A stretch of DNA of 64,000 nt from Ahaetulla prasina. Lineage: Eukaryota; Chordata; Lepidosauria; Squamata; Colubridae. The translations under genes and the position numbers were made by a program. Positions within the stretch are counted from its first letter, which is position 1, and each line of letters opens with the position of its first letter. Location of the stretch: positions 6,008,314-6,072,313 of the forward strand of contig NC_080548.1 in assembly GCF_028640845.1 (NCBI RefSeq), written 5' to 3'. The notes under the pieces were generated by a model, which had not been told where the DNA came from, made no database searches, and saw nothing but the letters and a program-made list of their open reading frames with translations. Shown here one piece after another: positions 1-11,890 of the stretch.

Positions 1-253
1 AACTGTCAGGAAATTTCTCCTTACCATCTCCAACATATGACAAGTTAAAATAGCCAAAGTCTGATGAAAACCTTAGCTAATAAACCTTTCTCTATCTTCA
101 CGACTTTAAGACATGTTAAGACACCATCTCCTAGAAATCTCAAGCCAGCATATGTGAACTTATGTTCACACATGCTGAACTCATGAACTCTTATGTCTGT
201 GGAGATTCTCATTGATTCAGGTCATGGTTGTTCCAAAGCTGCTTTACAAAAGG

Positions 254-424
254 CAACTGAACTTTCTTTGTTTTTTTTTCCTTGAAGACATTTTGCTTCT
301 CATCTAAGATGCTTCTTCAGTTCTGAGTGAATGGTGGGCAGTTCCCACCATTCAGTCAGAACTGAAGAAGCTTTTGGATGAGGAGCAAAACATCCTCAAG
401 GGAAAAACAAAGGAATTCCAGTTG
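254..424. repeat. Foldback inverted repeat, about 80-bp arms
   Basis: Two arms (about 254-338 and 344-424) are near-perfect reverse complements around a 5-bp centre. The left arm contains GCTTCTTCAGTTCTGA and the right arm the matching TCAGAACTGAAGAAGC. Complementarity runs outward through the A/T-rich TTTGTTTTT / AAAAACAAA blocks to CAACTG / CAGTTG at the ends. The unit has no coding capacity. It may be a non-autonomous foldback transposon or a piece of a larger element; the family is not identified. Confidence 0.75.
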
Positions 425-429
425 GTTCA

Positions 430-1220
430 ATTACCATAATTCTCCAGTTAGCATGTTGACTAGGAAATTCTGTAAATCTACATATTTCAAAGTTGGGAAA
501 CGCTAACGTAATACCAAAAGACTGTTAAAAACAAGATGAAACATACACAAGATAGCACAATAAAATAGAGAAAAACTGGTATCTCACATAGGTTTAAAAG
601 AGGTGCCTTTGAAAGAATGTAGTCTTCAATATCTTTCTAAAAACCAGCAAGGAAGAATCTACCCAGATCTCTATGGGGAAGCTGTCTCTTTAGGTCAGCT
701 TGCTGAAATTCTTGAAAACGTAGACCTGTAAGTAACTTCTCCCTGGATGTTCTCACAGGTTGGTCCAATGCTGGTTGGGGTAGGTAGTCCTGAAGATAAT
801 GAAGTGTCATGTTTATAGATCAAAACCAGTTGCAAACACAAGAGTTTTTAAGTTACTGGGCTTCAAATAAGCAGCTCAATAAGCGAAGTTTCTACTATAT
901 CTTATTTCAGCGTTAGGGTCTGCAAAGTATTTTCTTTGCTAGTTAAAGCAGTTTGACACAAAGCCAGCGAGGTAAGGAAGGCACAAAGAATGATGCTGAC
1001 ACCAAACAAGAAGCATGTCTAGTCTTCAGGAGTGTTTGTAGGTGAGTCAGGAAAGGTGTACAAAAATTCAAGGCAAGAGCCATATCCACACAATCAGAGC
1101 TCCATCTCTTAGTAAATGTGTATTGTAGTTGCCATCTTGACTTTTCTGAACCATTTAGGGTCATCCTGATGCCAATGAAGTAAGAGAACAAGGGACTGTA
1201 AATGCTGTAAAAGTGCAATC
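430..1220. other. No recognisable feature
   Basis: AT-rich low-copy DNA. I see no domain-bearing frame and no clear repeat. The 91-codon minus-strand frame at 943-1218 has no family signature and is probably chance. Confidence 0.5.
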
Positions 1221-1222
1221 TA

Positions 1223-1587
1223 CAGGTTGTCCTCTACTTTACAACAGTTCATTTAGTGACCATTCAAAATTTCAACAGCACTGAAAAATGTGACATGACT
1301 GTTTTTCACTTTGTAGCACTACTATGATCATGTGATCAACATTCAGATGCTTGGCAACTGGTTCATACTTAAGACTGTGGCTATGTCCCAAGGTCATGTG
1401 ATCATCTTTTAAGGCCTTTTGACAAGCAAAATCAATGGGGTAGCCAGATTACTAATTTATCAACTGCAGTGATTCACTTAACATTGGCAAGAAAGATTGT
1501 AAAATGAGGCAAAACTCACTTAACAAATGTCATACTTAACAACAGAAAACTTGGGCTCAATTTTGGTGGTGAGTCAAGGACTACCTG
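1223..1587. mobile_element. TA-flanked MITE, Tc1/mariner-like
   Basis: The ends are terminal inverted repeats, CAGGTTGTCCTCTACTT on the left and AAGGACTACCTG on the right, flanked by TA at 1221-1222 and 1588-1589. The interior has the family's repeated phrases (ACTTAACA, GTCATGTGATCA) and no coding capacity. TA duplication is typical of Tc1/mariner transposases. Related copies lie at 8728, 50140 and 59962. Confidence 0.7.
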
Positions 1588-1703
1588 TATTATCTACTTG
1601 CAATTCCATGAATTGCTAGTTCCCAGATAAACTGTGGCACTGTGGCAGGCTTACAAGAGGGCATAACAGAGTCTGTAGTCTAAATGCATGATTAACTCAT
1701 GCA

Positions 1704-1976
1704 TTACGTCAAGTGCCTGATCTTCGGACCTTTCGTCGTGAGCTAAAAACATATTTATTCATTCAAGCAGGACTGGCATAAATAGTTGGTTTTAAATTGG
1801 GGTTTTAGTAATATTTTAAATTTTTAAATCTTTTAAATTACCGGCCGTTTAGTAATAGTTTATTTTAATTTTTTTTAATTGTATATATTTTGTATTTTAT
1901 TCCGGCTGTACACCGCCCTGAGTCCTTCGGGAGAAGGGCGGTATAAAAATTTAATAAAATAAATAAATAAATAAAA
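1704..1976 (+). mobile_element. L2-clade LINE 3' fragment
   Basis: This is the last part of an L2 ORF2 plus its 3' UTR. The stretch from about 1704 to 1780 matches the L2 copy at 59037-59106 almost base for base and encodes the C-terminal end of ORF2. It is followed by the L2 3' hairpin GAGTCCTTCGGGAGAAGGGC and an AATAAATAA tail. The copy is 5'-truncated, as expected of incomplete target-primed reverse transcription. Confidence 0.85.
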
Positions 1977-4130
1977 TAAACTCTCTGTCTTTCTATTCCC
2001 AGAATGAAATGAATTGGAAAGAAGTTTGACTTGGATTTGAGGGCAAGAATGAGCAATTATACTTTTGCCCCCATTGGGGTGCAAAACTGGCAGTGTATTG
2101 TGTTTGTATGTGTAGATATACATACACAGACATGCATAGATACACACGCATAGACACACAGCTCATCCAAAATCTGAGTTATATTCTGTCTCTCTTTGTT
2201 GTAATATGGAGCATATAATCTCCACAGAGTTTCAACCTGCTGATTTTACTATCATAATCATAATAAAAATAAGAGAGGAAAAGAATTTATAGCATCAGCT
2301 TCTCTTGATTGGCAGTATAGGGTTTTTTTTGGAACAAAGTGGGCTAATGTTTGGGGACTGAAAAGTAGAACCCAGCTGTTTTCTACAATGCATTTGGGAT
2401 CCTTTCTTATTTCCCCATAATCCCCCTTTTGCACTCCATTGCAAGTCTCTGTATTCTTTGTATCTTGCAAGGTCCGGGTGATATCATCCTCCTACTAATA
2501 TATAAACCAGCATATGGCTCTCCGACATAGGGAGCAGATTCCTTCCCAACCTTTGCTTTAAATATCTGTGCTTAAATGGAGACTTCCTTGCTTGTCAGGG
2601 TGGCTGCTTGCCAAATTGAAACAAAGCAAGGGGAAAAGAGCTGGGTTACAGGCCGTGGGTGGTGAAAAAAAGATAAATAAGGAATTCAGCCCTAATGGAA
2701 TATCAAAATACTCGATATATTTTATACTTGCAATTTCCACTCCAGCAAATTCAAAGTGGATTTGGACAAGGAGTAGATCGTTTTCAAGGAAAACTCTTCA
2801 GCTCGTTCCAAGAAATTCAGCTTAGCTTTGATGGAGTTCGTGAACTTTCTCAATGGGCTTTGGTGTGATTTTAGGTTAATCCCAGAGATACAGTATCTAG
2901 GTCAGAATTCAAAATGAATTCAAAACGAAGTGGAGGCTGGTCAGGCAGGACTCCAGCAGAATATTAAGAAACCTAGTGGAACTCAAAAATCATTTTCAGG
3001 AGATGACAGTTCTAAGCAAGGGTGACGTGTATGGCTTGGCATGACTTTATTCATACTCTTCACCTGATTAAGGTAGAACTGGCATGTGGTTCTATGTGTT
3101 GTGAGAATGGAATTATATCCACCATCTCATTTTCTGGGTTGACCCAGTTGACTGAACTATCACTGACCCATGGCTTGGTTTCTCACAACGAAGTGCAAGT
3201 TCTTGACTCCTTAACCTGCAATAAATATTTCAATAAAGGGAGAAGTCGGATTTAAACTGTCCAAAGTTTAAAAACATCATAGAAGGATTTAGCACATTAT
3301 TACATGTCCAGAAAGAATAAAAATGTCTTAGCCTGGAGCCGAGAAGATATAAAGATAGTCACAAGCAGAGAGTTGGAAACGATCACTCATAGGGCCTTCT
3401 ATGAAATAAGGCTTTCTCCTGGGCAGCTGCAATGGTATGTGGGAATGACCTTGGGAGACAGAAGGAAGGGCTGCAGACTAGGCAACTGTCAGGCAAGTAT
3501 TAGTTGAGCCTGCGGGATAAATGTGGATGGTGCAAGTCTCAGAAGGGATCCTCCCTAGATTGTAAAAATGATGGGGGAGAGATGCACTTTCAGACTTGCA
3601 AAAATCTGTTAGAGCTAATACTTCTGGGTGTGCTTCTTCTCCAGACTACCTCACAAGGCTGGCAATAGATCTGCCTGAATCCCATGATAGAGAGTATCTG
3701 GGGCAAATTCCAATGGTGATCCAAGACATAAGGAAATATCAGGCCGAAAGAACCAGAAACAACCTGTGGAATTACTTTTGAGTTGTTCCTTATTATATAC
3801 AAATCTTGCCAGAATAAAGCAATTATCTGCAATAACCATAAATATATTTTGTGAATTGCTAGGGAAGGTCGGTCTTAGCCCTCTTCCTGTCTATCAGACA
3901 TTCTAAAAGCAGATTGTAGGTCTGCTTTCACTTTGCCTTGTGGGATCCAACCCCTTCCTCCTGAGGCTATAGACTGCATTCCACCACAGAAAGAGGTATT
4001 CCTTCTCCCCAAATTGCAAAAGAACTTATAACTTAATACCAGAACCTTGAATTGGGATCAGAACATGTTCAAAAACAATGTTTTGTGTTCATAGTACCCA
4101 GTATTTTGAATTTGCCAAATTTAATGGTTT
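1977..4130. other. Low-copy DNA, one weak dispersed repeat
   Basis: No gene or typed transposon is recognised. The segment near 3430-3480 contains TTGGGAGACAGAAGGAAG and resembles 39655-39700, so an old dispersed repeat may be present. Around 2100-2160 there is imperfect TA/CA-rich simple sequence. The short open frames (for example 2568-2825 and 3022-3255) lack domains and any sign of splicing or conservation. Confidence 0.45.
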
Positions 4131-5370
4131 ACTGTATTTTTTGGAGTATAAGACGCACCTTAATTTTGGAGGAGGAAAACAAGAAAAAAAGAATTCTGCC
4201 TGTGCCTAGCAGCATCAAGATCAGCCATGGCCACAATTCCACTCGATTTTGATAATAAGCAGCACAGAACTTTTTATCCGTTTAAAACAAACTCTATCAT
4301 TCTACATGCATTTAACTGGAATGAATGGGGTGGGGGATGATTGTCATGGGGGCATAAGAGGGACTTGGCATCAAAGATTCTGCTCCCAAGATGCCCCCAT
4401 CTTCCTACCTATAGCTCTGGGGGGAGGGTTGGAGCACAGCCTGAGGAACAAAACCTCTTCAGGATGGTCAGAGGGCGAGGGGGGAATCTGCCTGGCAACT
4501 TTGTCAAACAATGTGGACCCCATGGTTCATGGCTGGTCACCCGTCTGGCCGCTCAATGCAATTCTCAGAGCTGTATTTCAGGCAGCGGCCAGTTCCCCTA
4601 CAATATGCAGTGTGGAACTGGGAACTCGGGAAATTCTGATTCCAAAGGAAAGCATTTTCGGGCAGCAGACCCACGATCCCCTTCCCGATTCCAAATATAG
4701 AGTGTGCAGAGAAAAAAAAAGTGCATCGCGTTTCAGGCGGTGGACCTGGCCAGGAGGAAAAAGAAGGTAAGTCTGCTGAGCAGGAGGATGAGGGCAAGCG
4801 GCTCTGCAATGTGCAATGGGAAGGAAAGCATTTTCAGGTGGCAGCACTGCGATCCCCTTCCTGAATCCAAAACAGTTCCTGGTTCCCCACTACACATTGC
4901 AGGGGAACTGGCCACTGCCTGAAACACAGCTCTGAGAATTGCATTGGGGAATTGGGCCAACAGGCAGTGGTGGCTGGAAGGAGGGATGTTTCACTTTAGG
5001 GGCTCCTGCTTGGCTCCTGGGCTTGGAGAGGGCTTAGGTGGTGGCTGCAGTGGCTCCTCACATTGCTGGGGAGTGAAGTCATTGCGACCATTGTCTGCCC
5101 TGAGCTGCCCATTGGGCGGCCAGATGGGTGACCAGCTGCGAACCGTGGGGCCCGCCTTGTTTGCCAAAGCTGCCAGGCAGATTCTCCCCACCACCAACCA
5201 TCCTGAAGAGGTTTGTTCCTCAGGCTGTTCTCCGACCCAGATACCTGCCACCTGGAAGTGCCCAAAAATGTCCAAAGGGTGGGGGCCGGTGGGTGGGCGG
5301 GGCTACATTCGGATTATAAGAAGCACCTAGATTTTCATCCTCTTTTGGGGGGTAAAAAGGTGTGTCTTAT
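4131..5370. mobile_element. Large foldback (palindromic) DNA element
   Basis: The block is a long interrupted palindrome. An outer left arm at about 4419-4558 pairs with about 5118-5240: TCCTGAAGAGGTTTGTTCC on the right answers the left arm's AACAAAACCTCTTCAGGA. An inner arm at 4553-4625 pairs with 4873-4944 (CAATGCAATTCTCAGAGCTG against its reverse complement). The left end, GGAGTATAAGACGCACC, and right end, GGTGTGTCTTAT, are inverted remnants. The interval 4945-5117 has no partner in the left arm. Open frames inside arise from GC-rich sequence and show no domain. A non-autonomous foldback transposon is the simplest reading. Confidence 0.65.
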
Positions 5371-5445
5371 TGTTGTGTCTTGCCCGCTCTCACAGCAGCC
5401 GGGGCCTTCTTATCTGCTCCCGAACACAGAGGAATGTATGCCTTC

Positions 5446-5607
5446 CGGCCCCAGTCCTGGCTCCATGCCCAGACAAGCTGAAGAGGAGGGGGCACCTCCC
5501 GGTCCCAGCCCTGGCTCCATGCCCAAGCAGGCTGCAGAGGAGGGAGCACCCCCCGGGCCCAGCCCTGGCTCCATGCCCAGGCAAACGGAGCAGCTAGACC
5601 CCTCCCC
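5446..5607 (+). repeat. 54-bp minisatellite, three units
   Basis: Units start at 5446, 5500 and 5554, each containing CCTGGCTCCATGCCCA. Because 54 is divisible by three, the plus strand reads as an 18-residue repeat containing PSPGSMP within an open frame from 5213 to 5728. That frame starts inside the foldback element and shows no known domain, so translation is doubtful. Confidence 0.8.
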
Positions 5608-5934
5608 CTCCTCCACAGCATGTGAGCCTGAGGAAAGTTTATTTCCAACAGCTGCTGATTGGAGTGACCCTCGCATCAGAAGACTGGATAGGTGGAGGCA
5701 ACAGAAGGAAGGGAGGGGCAGGCCTTAATGAGTGCTGAGTCATGGAGCCACACCCCATGGCCTATATAAAGGATCTGCTTTCTGGCAGTCTCTGAGTCAG
5801 GCAAAGTCGAACATCTTGCTGAAGTCACTTTCTGGTCTCCTGCCTGCTCTGAGGACTTTGCTAGGACTTTGGGCAGAGCTGCAGAGGCAAGCCTGATTCG
5901 GATTTCCCTGACCCGGCCGTCAGCGGAGGAATGG

Positions 5935-5976
5935 GACACTTATACTCCGACACTTATACTACGACACTTATACTCC
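5935..5976 (+). repeat. 14-bp tandem repeat, three units
   Basis: GACACTTATACTCC is repeated three times with one change in the middle unit, then breaks off. It sits at the right end of the GC-rich LTR-like block. Confidence 0.9.
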
Positions 5977-6046
5977 GAAAGATATGGTAAATCTGAACAA
6001 TCCCACAGATAATTTACTTAGATGTATATATGTACGTATGAAAGGG

Positions 6047-6380
6047 ATGCTGAGCTTGTTGATGAAAAGGTTGGCAGTTCAGTGATTCAAATCCCTAGTG
6101 CCATGTAACGGGGTGAGCTCTCATTGTTTGTCTCAGCTTCTGCCAACCTAGCAGTTCGAAAGCACATAAAAAAATGCAAGTAGAAAAATAGGGACCACCT
6201 TTGGTGGGAAGGTAACAGCATTTTGTGTGCTTTTGGAATTTAATCATGCCGGCCACATGACCACAGAGACGTCTTCAGACAGCACTGGCTCTTCAGCTTT
6301 GAAACGGAGATGAGCACCACCCCCTAGTGTTGGGAACGACTAGCACATATGTGCGAGGAGAACCTTTACATTTACCTTTT
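6047..6380 (+). mobile_element. Sauria-type SINE with Bov-B-like tail
   Basis: The 5' part has a tRNA-like promoter; the B box is degraded to GATTCAAATCCC. The body contains GCCGGCCACATGACCAC and GGGAACGACTAGCAC, followed by CGAGGAGAACCTTTACATTT. These phrases are typical of squamate Sauria SINEs, whose 3' end is shared with Bov-B LINEs. It is followed by a TGTATG-type microsatellite. Mobilisation would have depended on a Bov-B reverse transcriptase, which I do not see in this window. Confidence 0.8.
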
Positions 6381-6421
6381 ATGTGTGTATGTATGTATGC
6401 ATGTATGTATGTATGTATGTA
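6381..6421 (+). repeat. (GTAT)n microsatellite
   Basis: Tetranucleotide repeat directly after the SINE tail, probably seeded by it. Confidence 0.9.
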
Positions 6422-6900
6422 ATTTAGAAACTGCTCATCTTCACAGAGCAACTCTGGGTGCTGTACAAATAAAGCATGAAAGCATAAAAACTGTATATAA
6501 ATATTATATTAAAAGGCTATTAAAACCAAGGTGGAGTAATTAAAATCCCAAGTTAAAAAGGCAGTGGGAGGACCTTCAGGGCACTAACCAGCCCCATGGC
6601 TGCATGCTCCTCTATGAGCCTCAAGTGAGGCAGCAGATCCAGGTCTTCAGACATTTCTGGAAGACCAGGCGAGTGGGGAGAGGCAGGGGTGAGATGCTTT
6701 AAAAAATAAAATAAAAAAGTTCTGATGATTGCAGGGGAGCAGCTGATCATCTGAACTTTTATTTTTACTTATTTAAAGCATTTTTTTACTACCGGTTTGG
6801 GCGAATAGGTAGTAAAAATGCTAAAAAAACAGTTTTAAAAAAGGTTCGACAATCAGCTGTGCCGCGCTATGATCGGAATTTTTTTTTTTACTTTTTAAAG
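6422..6900. other. Old degraded repeat, family uncertain
   Basis: The region 6425-6660 has the feel of an antisense LINE 3' end (AAATAAAGCATGAAAGCATA, then CCCCATGGCTGCATGCTCC), but no reading frame is left. The part near 6780-6830 (ACTACCGGTTTGGGCG) resembles the ACCGG-containing hAT-type repeats seen at 9004, 43541 and 61265. Confidence 0.3.
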
Positions 6901-7035
6901 CAGGGGTCTCCAACCTTGGCAACATTAAGACTTGTGGACTTCAGTTCCCAGAGTTCCTCAGCCAGCAAAGCCGGGTGGGGAACTCTGGGAATTGAAGTCC
7001 ACAAGTCTTAAAGTTGTTAGGGTTGGAGACCCCTG
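6901..7035. mobile_element. hAT-type palindromic MITE
   Basis: A 135-bp element with termini CAGGGGTCTCCAACC and GGTTGGAGACCCCTG. The interior is palindromic (AAGACTTGTGGACTTCA and its complement). It is flanked by an 8-bp duplication TTTTAAAG at 6893-6900 and 7036-7043, which is the hAT signature. It inserted into older A/T-rich repeat DNA. Same-family copies are at 49302 and, degraded, at about 61655. Confidence 0.88.
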
Positions 7036-7043
7036 TTTTAAAG

Positions 7044-7310
7044 CATTTTTTTACTACTTATTGACTGAACAGATATTATTATGTAAAGTGTGATAGTTTC
7101 TTTTTGAGCTCTCTGTGACTCTGTGAGGTTCCTGCTTGTTGCAGGGGTCATTTTGTGTGAAGTCCAGCTGCTTTTGCATTGTGTGCGAGTCAGTTGTGTA
7201 GCTGTTGTGCTATTTTTGTGTAAAGTGTGATAGTTGGTTTTCCCGGTCACATGCCCACCAAGCCACACCCACCAAGCCACACCCACACAACCGGTAGGGA
7301 AAATTTTTCA
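7044..7310. mobile_element. hAT-type repeat fragment, 139-bp-unit family
   Basis: Contains one unit (GAGGTTCCTGCTTGTTGCAG, then AGTCAGTTGTGT, then TAAAGTGTGATAG) that is tandemly repeated in the element at 61265-62570. It is followed by CCACACCCACCAAGCCACAC and ACCGGTAGGGAAAATTTTT, the family's usual 3' part. No clear target duplication was found because the left side is interrupted by the 6901-7035 MITE. Confidence 0.5.
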
Positions 7311-7321
7311 ATTTCACCACT

Positions 7322-7400
7322 TACCTGAATGGAGAGAATGTTCCAAAGGGTGGGGGCCACAACAGAGAAGAGAAGGCTCTCTTCCTGAACACTGGCAGTT
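7322..7400 (-). pseudogene. L2-like ORF2 C-terminal scrap
   Basis: On the minus strand the sequence reads FSVVAPTLWN, matching the C-terminal motif AFSVxAPxLWNELP of the L2 copies at 29922 and 34726. No 3' hairpin or tail is attached. It is an old fragment identified from a short motif only. Confidence 0.35.
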
Positions 7401-8725
7401 AAAATTATTGGATAAGTTTTGCAACCTGCCTTCCCTGCCTGACTGGGTGGGACAGGTCCAATGCAATGGGGCAAGGAGCATGAATGTGAAGGACACTTCC
7501 CCAAACAGTGCAACCCCCTTTATTTCTGAAAACCACGCAAAAGAACTCCAGTGCTTTGCTTCACTCTGTCTCACTTATCTCCTCCGCAATTCCCTCCAGG
7601 CTTTATAGTCCTGAAAGAATTTTCTGCTACAAGCTCTTTGTTTATGCAGAAGCCTTTTCCAGCTTCTGCAAGTGATAAAGGAGGCATCATGGAGCCACTG
7701 AGCATTATTAAAAACCCAGCCACGAGGTGATGTGAAGTTTCCCTGCCTCTGTGAAGCAAGTGGTGTTGTTTCTGCAGCACAAACCATTTTGTTGAGGCAA
7801 ATCTAAGCCATCTCCCAGAAGGCTAGGTGAGAGTGAAAAAAGAAGTAGCTATTCCTGGCTAATTTTAGATGACACAGAAGAGGAGGGGAGCACAAGGGAA
7901 AGGTAGAGAAAAAGAATCATGCTGGTAATACCAGATTAAATATTGTGAGTTATAAATAGGTTCTCAGATCCACTTGGGTCAAGTCGATCTTGCTTTTGCA
8001 ATGTTTGTGATTCAACAGGGGGGCTCCAACTGGCCAAGACACCCTTTCTTTGGCCAAGAGACAGACCAACGCATGCATATTTTCACATTTGTTGGGGCCA
8101 AATAATTGGCGAGTGTTCCCTTTTTTCCCCTGAGAAATATTTGGTGTATAATTGGCAGGAAGCTTCTGAAGATATTTTCCACCAGGGATGAAGCACATCT
8201 GAAAAGAACCAGCTAATTCAACTCCACTAGTTAGCTAATCCTATGATTCCCCCTTACCAGCACCAAGAGATCCAGTCCAAATTTAGAATTTGACATCTCT
8301 AAGAATGCAAACATATAAACAGTTCAGAGTTAAACGTCTGGCAGATACAGGGGTATTAGATCTCAGGGAAATCTCGGGAGAAACTAGACTAATTGAGCAT
8401 AGTCCCTAATGCCGAACAGCCTTCCAAATTATTTAGCGCTTAATGATTAGAAGGATTTTATTGGTACCCTTTCCATAGCCAGACCTTTTTTAAAAAACAC
8501 ATTTTCTGTCCTCCATCTCTCCCTGGGTTGGTTTGATTGTTATTATTTCTATTGTTAACTGTTTTAAATTTGAATGATGAAGGCAGGAATTGCTATCACT
8601 CAGCTTCTAGTGGACCAGTTTATAACGCATGTAAAATAAAGTAAATAGAATAGATCCAGGGCTTCTGAACATATGCCTGATTTCCAACTTATTCGGAATT
8701 CATTCGCATGAACTGAGAATCTCCC
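7401..8725. other. No recognisable feature
   Basis: Low-copy DNA of ordinary composition, with no domain-bearing frame and no tandem array. Confidence 0.5.
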
Positions 8726-8727
8726 TA

Positions 8728-9327
8728 CAGGAAGTCCTTGAGTTATGACCACAGTGAGCCTGCCCATCACAGCGGTAACTCATGATTTTAAAGTGAGACA
8801 GTCATGTGATGAAACCAATTTTGCACCTTTTTTTAGGGTGGTTTGTTATGAGAACAGTTTTGTTGAAAGTAAAAATGCAAAATCATTATAAAAAGTGGTC
8901 AGATACCCGTGGAACCCTGCAAATAGTTATGAAAGTGCCTTGACACATGACAGTATTGGGGGAAGGGAGAACATTAGAACTTTGGAACTGGGGTCATAAG
9001 TACCAGTGGTGAAATCCTCCATGGGTTGCCACCAGTTTGCTGCCTGCCCATGCACAGTGCATGCCAAACGCGTGCTTCATGCGAGAAAAGGAGCCTTTTG
9101 AAAGTAAGTAAAACAGCAAGGGGGGGGGAACAGCTGTGCCACGCAATTTATATTCGCTAGAAAGCAGGATTTCTTGCTTTCGCTCAAAACGGTAGCTTTT
9201 ATTACTACCAATTCGTTCAAACTAGTGAGAACCGGTAGCATTTCACCCCTGATAAGTACCTTCCAAGTAGGTCCATCAGAAATTCAAATAGTTGCTAAGC
9301 GACTGGTCATAAGCCAAGGACTACCTG
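8728..9327. mobile_element. TA-flanked MITE interrupted by a hAT MITE
   Basis: Left terminus CAGGAAGTCCTTGAGTTATG and right terminus CATAAGCCAAGGACTACCTG are inverted, with TA at 8726-8727 and 9328-9329. The interior carries the family phrases, including CAGTCATGTGATG. Positions 9004-9251 are a later insertion. Confidence 0.72.
9004..9251. mobile_element. hAT-type MITE nested in a TA MITE
   Basis: Termini CAGTGGTGAAATCC and CATTTCACCCCTG are inverted. An exact 8-bp duplication ATAAGTAC flanks it (8996-9003 and 9252-9259). The interior contains AACCGGTAGC. The 8-bp duplication indicates a hAT transposase. Removing the element restores the host TA MITE. Confidence 0.88.
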
Positions 9328-9329
9328 TA

Positions 9330-10844
9330 ACTAGCATTTTAAAATAAAATGATGATGACATCATCCTTAGGGATGTATTCTCCCCTTCTCTATTCTTTAA
9401 CTGAAACAGAGATCACGGTTGGGCTTCTTTTTATCTCTTTCTTCCTCAGGCATCATGAGTACCTTTAGGGATATTTGACTGTCAGGCCTGCCAACACTTA
9501 AACCTCTAAATAGAAATGATCCTCAGCTCCATTTGTTGAGAAATGTATATTTTTATTAGAAGTCAAGTGTTTTGCCGTAATGCATAGCCAGAACTGAGAA
9601 TCAAGTGCCAAAATCCCTAAATTCAACTTTTCCCTCTCTTAACTGCCTCTCATCACTGACCTCCCCCCATGACCAATCAGGTTCAAGCAAGATGTTTTCA
9701 GAATGGTCACTTCAAGCATGGATTGGTATGCAGCTGCATTCTTCTCCCAGCCAGGTGACCTTGAAGCAGCATCTCGGGGAGATACAGATGTTACTTTCAT
9801 TTTCCCCAAGCATTCCTCCTCCCATCTATTCTCCCCAGAGTTCATGGCAGACTATCACTACATGGTGGTGAAGCACATAAGCGAGCATAAGGTGACAGCT
9901 GACATGTGAAACAGACATGGTCTACCCAAGACCTTTGTTTGTTTGTTTCCAAAAGGAGGTCATTTTTCCCAAACAATGAGATTTTTGAACTGTTTCCAAT
10001 ATTTAAATTGGACATGTTGACTTTGTATAGATGATTTGAAAGGTGTAACGATGCTGCCCCTTTTTATAACATTGGACTATGCAACACTGCAAACTGGCTA
10101 GTGGAATCAGGGATTACAGAAGGAAGATGAGATCAGAAGGACACTGTATGCTCCATGAGCGAGACAGTTGTCATGCTAATAAGCTATCTTGCTTATGAAG
10201 GTCCACTTTGGTCACCCAATTTTGTCTCTACAGATTGCTACACTTGGCAGTTTTTGCTTCTTAACTGCTAGTGCCCTTTAATGTTGCCATAGCTAGTGGT
10301 GTCTGCAGAGATGGGGTCAGAAAAGTCAAGATCCACAAACGTGGGATCAAAGGTGATCAGTTATGTGGCTGAGGCCACCAAAGTGCCTTTTTGATGCCAC
10401 TTCTCTGGACACCTCAGACACAGCACTTTTGCTGAGACTACTGCACCTCTTCATATCCAGCTTGGCTCCTTTCCTTGAGCATTTCATGACAGTATCCAAA
10501 GAAGCTTTGGACTGTCCTCACCATTTTCTTCCTCTCTGCTCATTGCCCATCCTTGATCAAGCAGAGTGGATTTTAATGTTTCTTATTCAGAGCTCCTTGC
10601 CTCTAGCCACAAAAGCAAGCGAAGTATCCAAGCAACCAGCATGGATATTGGAGCTAATGCCATTGTTTGCAGCAGGTGCTTGCAAATGAATTTGCACACA
10701 CCAGCATGGCAAAAGAGGCTTCTGAGTATGACTAGACAATGCACCTTCCTGACACCACGTGCCACCAGCAATTATTTTTAACTCATCAGCATCATTCTAC
10801 CATAACAGAAGAAAATAAATCCTCCAGGGTCGCAGCATTATTAT
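9330..10844. other. No recognisable feature
   Basis: Low-copy sequence. Open frames at 9605-9871 and 10363-10689 have ordinary composition, no known domain, and no supporting context such as exons or CpG-rich promoters. Confidence 0.45.
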
Positions 10845-11739
<895 letters not shown>

Positions 11740-11890
11740 TCCAAGATGGCGTCGCGCCGCTGACTGAGAGATGCGGCGGCGAGCCTCCTGGACGTTTCTG
11801 GATGAGGGGGGACCCTTTTGAGACCTTGGGTCCCCCCGCCCGGGTGGATGAGTGTCTCCTCAGCCCGGGGGTGTTGAGCTGGGTTTGGGG

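Larger units (their letters stand above)
5374..5985 (+). mobile_element. Possible solo LTR with internal minisatellite
   Basis: A GC-rich block with a promoter-like CTATATAAAGG near 5762-5772 and a sharp change in composition at both ends. It begins with TG after the foldback element and ends in a 14-bp triplet repeat. This resembles a retroviral-type or gypsy LTR, but no matching partner LTR, target duplication or internal gag/pol is present, so the call is tentative. Confidence 0.3.

Noticed and set aside
281..400. Possible hammerhead ribozyme motif in the foldback (GGATGAG ... AAAAC)
   Set aside because: The core differs from the required CUGAUGA...GAAA at key positions, and the segment is better explained as a simple hairpin.
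4249..5728. Overlapping frames up to 173 codons on both strands
   Set aside because: They fall in foldback arms and GC-rich minisatellite; mirrored frames on both strands are expected from inverted repeats.
10363..10689. 108-codon plus-strand frame as a possible exon
   Set aside because: No recognisable domain or nearby coding exon; chance frames of this size are expected in 64 kb.
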